A stretch of DNA of 64,000 nucleotides from Proteobacteria bacterium UBA981 (GTDB lineage Bacteria; Pseudomonadota; Gammaproteobacteria; Ga0077536). This document shows, one piece after another, positions 1 to 8,369 of this stretch; position 1 is the first letter of the stretch; each line of letters starts with the position of its first letter. The notes beneath the pieces were generated by a model. It saw only the letters and a program-made list of their open reading frames with translations. It made no database searches and was not told the origin of the DNA. Both the position numbers and the translations under genes were made by a program. The stretch is from positions 143,741 to 207,740 of the forward strand of contig DBBP01000019.1 in NCBI GenBank assembly GCA_002292285.1. The letters run 5' to 3'.

Positions 1-693
1 CTGCATGCCTACCCGGACCGGCTGCTGCCGTCGTTCGACGCCCTCATCCGTAACCCATGTCTGGTCGCCGCCGCGGCCGAAATTCTCGGCCCGGATTTAC
101 TGGTCTGGAGCGCCGGATTATTCAGCAAAGACGGCAACACGCCAAAGGTGGTGTCCTGGCACCAGGACCTGACCTATTGGGGGCTCGATGATGACCAGGA
201 GCTCACCGCCTGGGTAGCTTTGTCACCCTCGACCCTGGAAAGTGGTTGTATGCGTTTCGTGCCCGCTAGTCATGCCCGCCAACTGGTCGCGCATGTCGAC
301 ACTTTTGATGAAAACAATTTGCTCACCCGCGGTCAGGAAATCGCCGAGGATATTAACGAGCGAGACAGCGTGCCGGTCATACTGGACAGCGGGCAGGCGT
401 CCCTGCACCACGGTCATCTCTTCCATTCCTCTGGCCCCAATCGCAGCAACTACCGACGCATCGGTTCGGCGATTCGCTACATTAAGCCATCGATGAAACA
501 GCGTAGTGGTGATCGCTCGCTGGTGGCGCTGGTGAGTGGCGAAGATCGATTTGGGCATTTCACCATTGCTGCGCCGCCGCGCAAGCGTCTTGATCCGGAC
601 GATTTTGAGCGCTGCCGGGAGGATTCCCTGATCAAGCGTCGAGTACTTTACGAGGGTGCAGACATAAAGAAGGGCAATCGCTATGCAAGCTGA
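1..693 (+). CDS. Phytanoyl-CoA dioxygenase family protein (5' partial)
   Basis: The reading frame is open from the first base of the window, so the true start lies upstream; 230 residues are visible. It belongs to the PhyH family of Fe(II)/2-oxoglutarate-dependent oxygenases, which hydroxylate unactivated carbons. The metal site is visible as H-x-D in WHQDLTYWG just before the middle, and the distal histidine lies in the LHHGHLFHSSGPN segment, followed by the Asn/Arg stretch that usually holds the 2-oxoglutarate carboxylate. The exact substrate cannot be read from sequence; such genes in acyl-CoA catabolic clusters often act on small molecules or carboxylic acids. Two small proteins of the SnoaL and SRPBCC folds follow on the same strand within 30 bp of each other, so the three may be co-transcribed. 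Confidence 0.88.
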   Translation: MHAYPDRLLPSFDALIRNPCLVAAAAEILGPDLLVWSAGLFSKDGNTPKVVSWHQDLTYWGLDDDQELTAWVALSPSTLESGCMRFVPASHARQLVAHVDTFDENNLLTRGQEIAEDINERDSVPVILDSGQASLHHGHLFHSSGPNRSNYRRIGSAIRYIKPSMKQRSGDRSLVALVSGEDRFGHFTIAAPPRKRLDPDDFERCREDSLIKRRVLYEGADIKKGNRYAS

Positions 694-723
694 AAGCGGC
701 GCAACCTTCAGCGCTAACCGCTC

Positions 724-1155
724 ATGACCAATGCAGAACTGGTGCGCGCAGCCTGCCAAGTCGTCTGGACCAACGGTGAGGTCGATCGCGCGGGAGAATT
801 CTACGCCGAAGACTTTCACGCTAACTATCCGATGACGGACTGGGGCAGCGGCCTTGCGGGTGTGCGGCAATTAGCTACCAGCGTTCGCGTTGGCTTCCCG
901 GACTATCGTGAGCGAATCGATGAGTTGATTGATGCCGGCGACAACATCATCGTGCGTTTGACTATCAAGGGGACGCATACCGGTCCGCTGCCAGGACTCG
1001 CCGCGACGGGCAAGACGGTTGAGTTTAACGATGTGACGATTTGCCGGGTTGAGAACGGCAAGATTGTCGAGCAACGCGGCCTTACCGATTACCTCTCGCT
1101 CTACATGCAACTCGGCTTGGTTGAGCTACCGGCTGCCCAGGCTAAATCTGAGTAA
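724..1155 (+). CDS. SnoaL-like NTF2-fold protein
   Basis: A 143-residue protein of the SnoaL/ester cyclase group, which have the cone-shaped NTF2 fold. The pattern is typical: an N-terminal helix with a hydrophobic stretch ending in YAEDFHANYP, a central segment with FPDYRERIDELIDAGDNI, then the TGTHTG-like turn (KGTHTGPLPGLAATGKTVEF) and a closing strand. Members include polyketide cyclases, but most bacterial homologues are uncharacterised and may be hydrolases, isomerases or binding proteins. It begins 30 bp after the PhyH gene and is followed after 23 bp by an SRPBCC protein. No strong ribosome-binding site is visible before the ATG, which suits translation as part of a polycistron. The specific function is unknown. 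Confidence 0.8.
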   Translation: MTNAELVRAACQVVWTNGEVDRAGEFYAEDFHANYPMTDWGSGLAGVRQLATSVRVGFPDYRERIDELIDAGDNIIVRLTIKGTHTGPLPGLAATGKTVEFNDVTICRVENGKIVEQRGLTDYLSLYMQLGLVELPAAQAKSE

Positions 1156-1178
1156 CGTAGCGTCAAGTGGTTCGAAAC

Positions 1179-1631
1179 ATGATCGCTTTTTCAGTGGAGT
1201 TCGAATCCAGCCGCCCCGCGAAGGCGTTGTGTGACGCCATCTTCGACGTCACGCAGTGGTCGACATTTGAAGGTTACGGGCCGCTGCCGGGGATTGCGGA
1301 AGCAGAGATTATTCAGGCTGGCGTGACGCAAGTCGGAACGAAATTCCGGGTTAAAAATCGCGACGGCTCGCATCACGAGGAAACCGTTATTGATTTCGTC
1401 GCAGGACATGCGATCACGCTGCGCATGGATAACTTTTCAGTGCCTGTTCGCCATATTGCTTCCCACTTTATTGAGCGCTGGGCATTCGAGGCACGTGGCA
1501 ACATGACCAGTGTTACGAGGACTTTCGAACTCCATCCTCGAAACCTTTTCGGATCGGTCGTGCTGCGAATAGTCGCGATTTTTTTGCGACGTGCAGTCGA
1601 GAATCATTCACGTCGGCTAGCACGCGAGTAA
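1179..1631 (+). CDS. SRPBCC-fold (START/polyketide cyclase-like) protein
   Basis: A 150-residue protein whose pattern fits the SRPBCC superfamily, a helix-grip fold with a deep hydrophobic ligand cavity. The N-terminal strand IAFSVEFESSRPAKALCDAI and the W-x-x-F/Y-G-P-LPGI segment are characteristic, and the C-terminal long helix carries several Arg residues. A GTG four codons earlier (1167) is also possible; the ATG was preferred because it starts right at the first beta strand. The gene sits 23 bp after the SnoaL-like gene on the same strand, so it is probably the last member of the PhyH-SnoaL-SRPBCC unit. Lipid or polyketide-like ligand binding is inferred from the fold only. Confidence 0.7.
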   Translation: MIAFSVEFESSRPAKALCDAIFDVTQWSTFEGYGPLPGIAEAEIIQAGVTQVGTKFRVKNRDGSHHEETVIDFVAGHAITLRMDNFSVPVRHIASHFIERWAFEARGNMTSVTRTFELHPRNLFGSVVLRIVAIFLRRAVENHSRRLARE

Positions 1632-1689
1632 GTTCGCCGCCACGGGCCGAACGTGCTGCGCTGTGCAACCGTTCAGTTGAGGGTTGTTC

Positions 1690-1709
1690 GGCCACGACTA
1701 TGCGTGGCC
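1690..1709. terminator. Possible bidirectional terminator hairpin
   Basis: A perfect 7-bp stem (GGCCACG / CGTGGCC) with a 6-base loop lies between the convergent SRPBCC and quinone oxidoreductase genes. It is followed by CTTCTTCG rather than a clean T-tract, so the call rests mostly on position. Confidence 0.35.
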
Positions 1710-1722
1710 CTTCTTCGTACGC

Positions 1723-2700
1723 CTAAGGCGTCATGACGACCTTGCCGATCACGCCGCGCCCGGATACTTTCCGCAACGCTTCGACGCATTCGCTGAGCGG
1801 GTAGGCCGTGTCTATCATTGGCCTGACTTTACCGGCCTCAATCCAGTCAAACAGTTCACGCATGTTTGCAGCATTGGCCTCAGGTTCTTCACGCGTAAAG
1901 CGGCCCCAGAACACACCTACCACCGAGTAACCTTTAACCAGCGTCAGATTGACTGGTAGTTGAGGGATACGACCGGACGCGAATCCAATCACCAGAAGAC
2001 GCCCGTTCCATGCCATCGCGCGCGAGCAGGCGTCAAAGGCGTCGCCGCCAACTGCGTCGTATACGACGTCCGCGCCCCGTCCCCCGGTTAAAGTCTTGAT
2101 TGCCTCGCGCAAATCGTCCTGCGTGTAATCGACACATTCATCAGCACCCTGTTCACGCGCGAAGGCCATTTTATCGGGACTCGAACACACTGCGATAACG
2201 CGCGCACCAATCGCTTTGCCGATTTGGACGGCGGCGGTGCCCGTGCCTCCGGCAGCACCGAGTACGACCAGTGTTTCGCCGGCTTTGAGCTGGCCGCGCT
2301 GGCGCAAACTGTGGTGCGCGGTACCGGTCGCGGCGAGCAGGCCCGCGCCCTCTTCGAATGACATGAAGCCCGGCAGCGGCGCTGCAATGTCAGCGTTGAT
2401 CACCATGCGCTCTGCGAAGGCGCCAAAGTCTTCGTTGAAGCCCAGCGCGCGATCGCCGACCTGGAATTGGTTCACGCCCTCGCCAATTGCAATCACTTCC
2501 CCGGCAGCTTCCGTACCCGGAATAAAAGGAAATGGCGGGCGCACCTGATAGCGGCCTTCTATCACCAGCGAGTCGGCGAAATTCACGCTGATTGCACGGC
2601 TTTCGATGACGATTTCGCCGGGGCCCGGGACAGGATCGGGAACGTCACGAAATTGCAGGGTATCGATAGGGCCGAAGGCGTCACAGACTTGTGCTTTCAC
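1723..2700 (-). CDS. NADPH:quinone oxidoreductase-like MDR family protein
   Basis: A 325-residue protein of the quinone oxidoreductase branch of the medium-chain dehydrogenase/reductase superfamily. These use NADPH to reduce quinones or the double bond of enones and lack catalytic zinc. The N-terminal GroES-like domain contains PGTEAAGEVIAIGEGV, and the Rossmann domain starts at VLGAAGGTGTAAVQIGKAIGA (AAxGGxG nucleotide motif near residue 150). The zinc-ligand cysteines of alcohol dehydrogenases are absent. The start is GTG, preceded by AGGA at a suitable distance. It is separated by about 70 bp from the LLM oxidoreductase upstream on the same strand, so the two may form an operon. Alternative names would be zinc-independent enoyl reductase; the substrate is not determinable. 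Confidence 0.88.
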   Translation of the reverse strand: MKAQVCDAFGPIDTLQFRDVPDPVPGPGEIVIESRAISVNFADSLVIEGRYQVRPPFPFIPGTEAAGEVIAIGEGVNQFQVGDRALGFNEDFGAFAERMVINADIAAPLPGFMSFEEGAGLLAATGTAHHSLRQRGQLKAGETLVVLGAAGGTGTAAVQIGKAIGARVIAVCSSPDKMAFAREQGADECVDYTQDDLREAIKTLTGGRGADVVYDAVGGDAFDACSRAMAWNGRLLVIGFASGRIPQLPVNLTLVKGYSVVGVFWGRFTREEPEANAANMRELFDWIEAGKVRPMIDTAYPLSECVEALRKVSGRGVIGKVVMTP

Positions 2701-2767
2701 AGCGTGAATTCCTGATGGTTAAACAAGGGGAAGAAAATGGCTCGCCACGAAATCGCTGGCAGCGAGA

Positions 2768-3646
2768 CTAGCCGACCTGGCGCGCATAATCGTCGAGGGC
2801 CTTGAGTACGCCACGCTCATCGGCGACTGGCAGGCGCAGGATGATGCGCTGCGCACCCGAGTCCCGAGCTTTGCTTAAGGCCTCATCCGATTGCATCTCA
2901 TCGGCGAGAAAAAACAACGACACTTCCAGCGCGTTCGGATCGCGACCAAGTTCGGTCATCTGAGCATGAATGTCGGCAATGCTGCGCCGTGTTTCGTCGA
3001 CATCGAAGGTCAACGGTAACCAGCCATCGCCATGTCGGGCGACTTGCTTGCGCCCGAACGGTGTATCCATCGTCCCGAGCACGACCGGTGGGCCGCCAGC
3101 CTGGACGGGTTTCGGGTACTGCCAGCATTCATCAATTTCGACAAACTCGCCGGAGAACGAGGCCTTCTCCTCACGCCACAACACGCGCAGTGCGGCGAGG
3201 CGCTCGCGCGCTTCGCGCCATCGAGTCGAGAACTTGACGCCATGGTTACCCATCTCGCGGACATTCCAGCCAGCGCCGATCCCGAACGTAAATCGGCCGT
3301 CACTGAGGTGATCGATGGTCGCGATATGTTTGGCGAGATTGATCGGGTGATGTTGGTTGATGAGACACACACACGTTGCCAGCCGAATACGTTTTGTCAC
3401 TGCCGCGGCTGCTGCCAGGGCTGTAAACGGATCAGACAGGTGGCGATACTCCTTCGGCAGAAAAAAATCTGCCGCACTCATCGGCATACCGGTGTCCGGA
3501 TCCGCTTGTTCGTCGCCGCGCGGCACTGGGATGTGTGTATGTTCTGGCACCCACAGTGATTCAAAACCACGCTCTTCAGCCGCTAGCGCCAGCTTGTCCG
3601 TGCGCATCATGTATTCGGTATTGAAAGAAAAAACGCCGATATGCAT
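2768..3646 (-). CDS. LLM-class flavin-dependent oxidoreductase (F420-type)
   Basis: A 292-residue luciferase-like monooxygenase family TIM-barrel protein. The N-terminus (MHIGVFSFNTEYMM), the ERGFESLWVPEHTHIPV strand, the LATCVCLINQHHPINLAKHIATIDHLS region and the FGIGAGWNVREM phosphate-binding loop match the group usually annotated as F420-dependent (TIGR03619-like). An in-frame start 27 codons earlier exists, but the chosen ATG has AGAGG upstream and begins exactly at the conserved first strand. Family members use reduced F420 or FMN to reduce or oxygenate substrates; cofactor choice cannot be proven here. The quinone oxidoreductase gene follows on the same strand. Two more LLM genes occur in the window. 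Confidence 0.88.
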   Translation of the reverse strand: MHIGVFSFNTEYMMRTDKLALAAEERGFESLWVPEHTHIPVPRGDEQADPDTGMPMSAADFFLPKEYRHLSDPFTALAAAAAVTKRIRLATCVCLINQHHPINLAKHIATIDHLSDGRFTFGIGAGWNVREMGNHGVKFSTRWREARERLAALRVLWREEKASFSGEFVEIDECWQYPKPVQAGGPPVVLGTMDTPFGRKQVARHGDGWLPLTFDVDETRRSIADIHAQMTELGRDPNALEVSLFFLADEMQSDEALSKARDSGAQRIILRLPVADERGVLKALDDYARQVG

Positions 3647-3807
3647 GGCTTGCCTCTTCTGCGAGCGCCGCCTTAGGCGCGCCCGTTGTTCAATTGATAC
3701 TCGGGATAGCTTACTGAATTCCCGCACGGGCGGGGGATTTTATGTAGCCGGGAAATTCTCGTTCAGCGCGGTGTAACGGGCGACGTCTCAAATCTGCGCC
3801 GGGCAAA

Positions 3808-4305
3808 CTATTGCGGCGGATGCGCGCTCGCTTCGTCGGCGACCATCAGCACCCAATCCACCAGTTTCCCGGCAGCGACGGCGGTGCTAAGCGCGTGGTC
3901 GTCCTCGATCTCAAGCAAGCGTGCGGATGAATTCACAGCCGCAACCTTGCGACTGTCCGCGACTGCAACCACGTCATCACCGGTAGCATGAACCAGTAGT
4001 ACCGTCGCCTCGCCAGGGACGGTGGGTTCAAGTCCATAGTGGATGCCAGCCTGCGCCAATAAGAGCGTCGGGCCGCACCAGAATCCGCGCTGCAACAACG
4101 CTAAAGCTACTGCACCGCCAAACGAAGACCCGATCAAAACATCCGGTCGCCGCTCTCGCAGCCGTTCAGCATGCAGGGCGACACAGCTCTCGAAATCGCT
4201 GGTATCCATCGCTGGCGTTTCAGCATCGAAATGCTCTGCTAACACGAGAGCTTTGCGGCTGGTCGGGCTACTTTCCAGACCGTGGATGAAATGGACTTTT
4301 AGCAT
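3808..4305 (-). CDS. Small alpha/beta-hydrolase (YqiA/RBBP9-like)
   Basis: A 165-residue protein with the reduced alpha/beta-hydrolase fold seen in YqiA-like esterases. The oxyanion region HGLESSPTS is at the N-terminus, the nucleophile elbow is G-S-S-F-G-G near residue 80, an acidic residue follows the LVHATGDDVV strand, and the last-third EDDHALS provides the catalytic histidine. All triad positions are therefore present. The protein is shorter than typical 250-300 residue hydrolases, which fits this subgroup rather than truncation. It stands alone on the minus strand between the LLM gene and an SDR gene, with a palindromic repeat upstream. Substrate unknown; a carboxylesterase or thioesterase role is inferred. 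Confidence 0.75.
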   Translation of the reverse strand: MLKVHFIHGLESSPTSRKALVLAEHFDAETPAMDTSDFESCVALHAERLRERRPDVLIGSSFGGAVALALLQRGFWCGPTLLLAQAGIHYGLEPTVPGEATVLLVHATGDDVVAVADSRKVAAVNSSARLLEIEDDHALSTAVAAGKLVDWVLMVADEASAHPPQ

Positions 4306-4410
4306 AAGTGGAGGTTTCCGACATTAGCGTGATATCAGGTGGCTGGAATTGTTTGTCTCACGCAGTGCTGATTGAACCCGCTCCGCTATTGCGGCGCGTT
4401 ACCTCCAGCT

Positions 4411-4486
4411 AATTCGAGGACAGTGACCTATTTGTTGAAACTGACAGCGTCATGAGAATTGACAAACAGGTCACTGTCCTCGAATT
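4411..4486. repeat. REP-like palindrome, variant copy
   Basis: An inverted repeat with 25-base arms (4411-4435 and 4462-4486, one mismatch) around a 26-base spacer. The arms begin AATTCGAGGACAGTGACC. The layout and the GGACAG core match the better conserved copies near 12.7, 15.6 and 57.0 kb, but the inner sequence differs, so this is a diverged member. It lies in the spacer upstream of the small hydrolase gene and downstream of the SDR gene, where a transcript hairpin would form. Confidence 0.75.
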
Positions 4487-4518
4487 AGCCCGCGATAAAT
4501 TTCCACTAACGGGCAGCG

Positions 4519-5334
4519 TCACAAAGCATGTTTAAACGCATCGCTGATTCGATCAGCGCGGCGTTGGAAATAGGTTGCGGCTTCCTGATGCGTATGGATG
4601 TACAAGTCGTTGCGGCGCATCGCATCCAGCACCAGCGCGGCCACCGGTGCGGTATCGATCAGGCGCCCGTCCAGGGCCTCGAGTTCTTCCGCCGTATACG
4701 TTCTGTTCGCTGCCGATCCGCCGAGTTCATCGGGGCGATTACGAGCACTTAAATCAATATTGCTCTGCACCCGCATTGGGCACAGCACCGATACCCCGAT
4801 GTTGTGTTCGCGGACGTCTTTGCGCAGCGATTCGGCCATCGCGACCACGGCAGCCTTAGACACGTTGTAGGCGCCCAATTCACGATTCGCAACGAGTCCC
4901 GCGAAGCTTGCCGTGAACAGGACATGTCCGCCGCGGCCTTGCTCGATCATGCGCGGAACGAAAACTTCTATGCCGTGGATGGGGCCCCAGACGTTGACGT
5001 TCATGGTCCATGCCCAATCTTGCTGGGTCATGTCTTGAATCGCCCCGAACACCGCGACGCCGGCGTTGTTGAACACGATATCGACGCCACCACCCACATC
5101 GAAAGCATGATCAGCCAGCGCGACGATGTCTTCGCGCGAACTAACGTCGGTGCGCATTCCCGTTACCGCCACTCCCGCTTCTTCGAAAGAAGCGACTGCA
5201 TCGTCCAATGCCGCCTGCTCGATATCTGCCAGCACGAGGCGCGCACCTTCGGCTGCCAACGCCTCAGCGACCGCAAGACCAATACCACTGGCGCCGCCGG
5301 TGATGACAGCTACTTTGTCGAGAAAGTTATCCAT
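4519..5334 (-). CDS. SDR family NAD(P)-dependent oxidoreductase
   Basis: A 271-residue classical short-chain dehydrogenase/reductase. The cofactor motif TGGASGIG lies at residues 12-19, an Asp after the second strand (VLADIEQ) favours NAD(H) although that is only suggestive, NNAG is at about residue 90, and the catalytic YNVSK follows the serine strand. An extended C-terminus contains many basic residues and ends DAFKHAL, as seen in SDRs annotated near acyl-CoA and steroid catabolic genes. The ATG has AGGAA at a suitable spacing. It is followed 185 bp later on the same strand by the small hydrolase gene and preceded by a dienelactone hydrolase 44 bp upstream, so it could be co-transcribed with the latter. 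Confidence 0.9.
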   Translation of the reverse strand: MDNFLDKVAVITGGASGIGLAVAEALAAEGARLVLADIEQAALDDAVASFEEAGVAVTGMRTDVSSREDIVALADHAFDVGGGVDIVFNNAGVAVFGAIQDMTQQDWAWTMNVNVWGPIHGIEVFVPRMIEQGRGGHVLFTASFAGLVANRELGAYNVSKAAVVAMAESLRKDVREHNIGVSVLCPMRVQSNIDLSARNRPDELGGSAANRTYTAEELEALDGRLIDTAPVAALVLDAMRRNDLYIHTHQEAATYFQRRADRISDAFKHAL

Positions 5335-5378
5335 GACTTTATTCCTTCTTCGTTCACTGTCGGTGTGTAAAAATTCTG

Positions 5379-6110
5379 TTAAGCGCGCAAATTTCGCGCA
5401 AACAAGTCAAACAAGCGTGCCCAATGGCGTTCTGCACTCGGCTTGTCGTAGACGCGCTCACGCAAGGGGAATGCAAAACCGTGCTGGGCACCGGGGTACC
5501 ACTCGATGCGGTGATTGATGTTGTGGGCTTCAAGCTGCTCCTGCAGGGTATGGATTTGATCGGCCGACGCGTATTCGTCGATCTCCGCGCAAGCGAAGTA
5601 AATCTCGCCCACGATATCTTTGACCAACCGATGCGGCGAATCATCTTTTTCAGTCACGAGCAAAGCGCCGTAAATCGACGCCGCGCATTGCAGGCGCTGC
5701 GGATAACTCGCCAACGCGGTGGTCACGAACGGACCGCTCATGCAATAACCGACCGCGCCGATACGCGCGGCGTTGGCGTCGCATTGCGTATCGACAAAAT
5801 CGATCATCGCCTGAGTGTCTTTCACCACCATTTGATTACTGAGGTGGCCCATCATTTCGAAAATACGCGCGATTCCGGTGTCGTCGAGCGCGGCGGAGAA
5901 TTCGCGCACTTTGCGGTAGTACAGATTCGGCAATACGACGTAATAACCAACACTCGCGATGCGGCGCGCCATATCGTGCAGTTCCTCGCGCTTGCCGGGT
6001 GCATCCATGTAGAAGAACACGACCGGGAAGGGCCCGCCTTCGTCCGGACGCGTGATGAAGGTGTTCATGCTGCCGGCGGCGGTATCGATATCGAGATGCT
6101 GCTCTTTCAT
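5379..6110 (-). CDS. Dienelactone hydrolase family protein
   Basis: A 243-residue alpha/beta-hydrolase of the dienelactone hydrolase family, which open lactone rings such as those made in chlorocatechol degradation. The nucleophile is a cysteine in GAVGYCMSG (Cys123, the same number as in classical dienelactone hydrolase), and the catalytic His lies in PGAQHGFAFP near the C-terminus. An aspartate before it completes the triad in the CAEIDEYASADQ region. Length is normal for the family. The gene is divergent from the enoyl-CoA hydratase cluster at 6.3 kb and directly upstream of the SDR gene. No upstream catechol pathway genes are seen, so the natural lactone or ester is unknown. Confidence 0.88.
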   Translation of the reverse strand: MKEQHLDIDTAAGSMNTFITRPDEGGPFPVVFFYMDAPGKREELHDMARRIASVGYYVVLPNLYYRKVREFSAALDDTGIARIFEMMGHLSNQMVVKDTQAMIDFVDTQCDANAARIGAVGYCMSGPFVTTALASYPQRLQCAASIYGALLVTEKDDSPHRLVKDIVGEIYFACAEIDEYASADQIHTLQEQLEAHNINHRIEWYPGAQHGFAFPLRERVYDKPSAERHWARLFDLFARNLRA

Positions 6111-6297
6111 ACTGCGTTTGCTTGCGTGTTGGTGCTATCCAGAGCCTGCCTTATACGGGGGGCAATTGACAACCGGTCGGCGGTGGACTGGTCGACGTCG
6201 ATCTGCAGATCAATTACATTTCACGCCGAGCCGCGGCGCCACTATCGGCGTGTGCGAAACACCCACGACTAAGCCTTAAGGATCCAGCCACTTAACG

Positions 6298-7131
6298 ATG
6301 AGCCAGGACACGTCACCACCTCATTTGATTGTTGAAAAACGCGATGGCATTGCTTATGTCACGATGAACCGGCCGGAGAAGCGCAACGCATTCTCGCCCG
6401 AAATGCTCATCCGTCTGTGCGACGCCTGGGAAGATATCAAGAACGATCCACAGACCCGCGTGGTCCTGCTCACGGGCACTGGCAAGGCCTTTTCTTCCGG
6501 CGGTGACATGGGCTCAACGATTCCGCTGATGATGCGCACCCGGGCGCCGGTCGGTGAGTGGGAGGAGCGCTTTTCCGCCGACCGCAAGCAACTTGGGGCG
6601 GCCATTCTGCGCGAGACTAGTTTCTTCAAACCGATCGTGGTGGCTATTAATGGTCACGCCCATGCGGGCGGCGCCGAGTTCTTGTTGAGTACCGACATTC
6701 GCATTATGTCGAGCGATGCGACTATCGCGTTGACTGAAGTTCGCCGCGGGCTGATCGCGGCCGGTGGCTCGCTGGCACGCCTCACGCGCCAGATTGGCTG
6801 GGCGCATGCGATGGAACTGGCCTTGTGTGGTGAGCCTATTGGTGCCCAGCAGGCGCTTGAGATGGGGTTGGTTAATCGCGTTGTGGCCGCCGACGATGTG
6901 TTTTCGACAGCCGAGGCCTTCGCACGGCGTATATGTCTCGGCGCACCCATCGCATTAATGAAATCCAAAGAAGCGCTGGTACGCGGTAGTGGTCGACCGC
7001 TTGAAGACGCGTTCGCAATCGAAACGCAATGCACCAAGGACAATGCACGCACTGATGACGCCAAGGAAGGTCCGCGCGCGTTTATGGAAAAGAGACCGCC
7101 GGTGTTTACCGGACGGTTGCCGGACGCATGA
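6298..7131 (+). CDS. Enoyl-CoA hydratase/isomerase family protein
   Basis: A 277-residue crotonase-fold protein, first gene of a plus-strand acyl-CoA cluster. It shows the NRPEKRNAFS N-terminal signature, the first oxyanion segment GKAFSSGGDM, the second oxyanion segment with HAGGAEF, and a glutamate in the ALTEVRRGL position corresponding to one crotonase catalytic acid. A second candidate acid lies in CGEPIGAQQA. Activities in the family include hydration of trans-2-enoyl-CoA, isomerisation and decarboxylation; the sequence does not settle which. Its stop codon overlaps the start of the next gene in an ATGA arrangement, strong evidence for co-translation with the following CoA-transferase. 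Confidence 0.92.
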   Translation: MSQDTSPPHLIVEKRDGIAYVTMNRPEKRNAFSPEMLIRLCDAWEDIKNDPQTRVVLLTGTGKAFSSGGDMGSTIPLMMRTRAPVGEWEERFSADRKQLGAAILRETSFFKPIVVAINGHAHAGGAEFLLSTDIRIMSSDATIALTEVRRGLIAAGGSLARLTRQIGWAHAMELALCGEPIGAQQALEMGLVNRVVAADDVFSTAEAFARRICLGAPIALMKSKEALVRGSGRPLEDAFAIETQCTKDNARTDDAKEGPRAFMEKRPPVFTGRLPDA

Positions 7132-8336
7132 GCTTACTCAATGGCGTACGCGTCGTGGAAATGGGCTTGTGGGTCGCAGGCCCGTCGGCTGGCGGCATCC
7201 TTGCTGATTGGGGTGCCGACGTCGTAAAACTCGAACTGCCTAGCGGCGATCCGATGCGCAATATTTATGGCGTATTGTCGGGTTCGACTGAATCTCGCTG
7301 CCCGCCGTTCGATTTACACAATCGCGGCAAGCGTAGCGTCGCGATCGATGTCAATAACGAGGAAGGCAACGCCCTGGCGCAACAGTTGATTGCGGGAGCG
7401 GACATTTTCATCACCAACATGCGCCCCCAGTATCTGCAGCGTGCGGGTCTGCACCATGAACAGATGCTGGCCGCCAATCGCAAACTCATTTACGGCATTT
7501 TGACCGGTTACGGCCTCGATGGACCGGATAAAGACGCGCCGGGCTATGACGTCGCCTCGTTCTCCTCGCGTGGTGGTGTGTGCGGACGCGCCACGCCGCC
7601 CGGCGGCACCCCGCCGACGTTGCCGGGTGGCATGGGCGACAACGTCACAGCGATTGCTCTGGTAGCCGGCCTACTCGGCGCACTGTGGTCGCGCGAACGG
7701 ACCGGACTCGGCCAACTCGTGTCAACGTCGCTACTACGCACTGGTATCTTTTGCGTGAGTATGGAAATGTCGGCGCGGCTGGCGCTCGGGCGCGTGGCGA
7801 GCGCGCCGTCCCGTACACGCCCGCAGAATCCGCTGATGAATTCTTACTGCGCAGCGGACGACAAATGGATTTGGCTCATCGGTGTTGAAGCGTCACGCCA
7901 TTGGCAGTCGATTGTGAATGGCCTTGGTGTCCCGGAATTGTTTGACGATGAGCACTTCGCGACGACGCGCGAACGCCGGCGCAATTCAACCGCGCTGGTC
8001 GAAATATTCGACGCGATATTCGCCACCCGCAGCCGCGACGAATGGGCCGAAGTATTTTGTGAGCACGATATCTGGTGGGCACCGGTTAATTCATTCGAAG
8101 ATTTGTTGACTGATGAGCAAGTGGAAGCAGCTGGTGCATTTGTTTCGATGCCCACCATGGCAGGCGATGGCAGCACGCAGATGAGTATCGCCTCGCCGGT
8201 CGATTTCGGTGGCCAGCCGGTCGCCGCACCGAGTGCGCCGCCGACGGTCGGATCCGACACCGAGAAGGTGCTCGGCGAGCTCGGGCTCGATATCGCTGAG
8301 CTTACGCGGCTACGTGCCGCGGGCGTCATCAATTGA
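7128..8336 (+). CDS. Class III (CaiB/BaiF) CoA-transferase, copy 1
   Basis: A 402-residue class III CoA-transferase, which moves CoA between carboxylic acids through enzyme-bound anhydride intermediates. Landmarks are LNGVRVVEMG at the start, ADWGADVVKLE, the HNRGKRSVAIDV block and the catalytic aspartate in GGMGDNVTA (Asp171, matching Asp169 of formyl-CoA transferase). The usual NxRPG segment reads NMRPQ here. The C-terminal region has the RDEWAEVF and APV-N-x-F/L patterns of the family. The start overlaps the enoyl-CoA hydratase stop by 4 bp, and another CaiB homologue starts 33 bp downstream. The donor and acceptor cannot be identified from sequence. Confidence 0.93.
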   Translation: MSLLNGVRVVEMGLWVAGPSAGGILADWGADVVKLELPSGDPMRNIYGVLSGSTESRCPPFDLHNRGKRSVAIDVNNEEGNALAQQLIAGADIFITNMRPQYLQRAGLHHEQMLAANRKLIYGILTGYGLDGPDKDAPGYDVASFSSRGGVCGRATPPGGTPPTLPGGMGDNVTAIALVAGLLGALWSRERTGLGQLVSTSLLRTGIFCVSMEMSARLALGRVASAPSRTRPQNPLMNSYCAADDKWIWLIGVEASRHWQSIVNGLGVPELFDDEHFATTRERRRNSTALVEIFDAIFATRSRDEWAEVFCEHDIWWAPVNSFEDLLTDEQVEAAGAFVSMPTMAGDGSTQMSIASPVDFGGQPVAAPSAPPTVGSDTEKVLGELGLDIAELTRLRAAGVIN

Positions 8337-8369
8337 GTACGCGTCGCTTAGTACACGATGGGGAACGCG

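Noticed and set aside
5424..6272. 282-codon open frame on the plus strand
   Set aside because: Antisense to dienelactone hydrolase with conserved Cys123.
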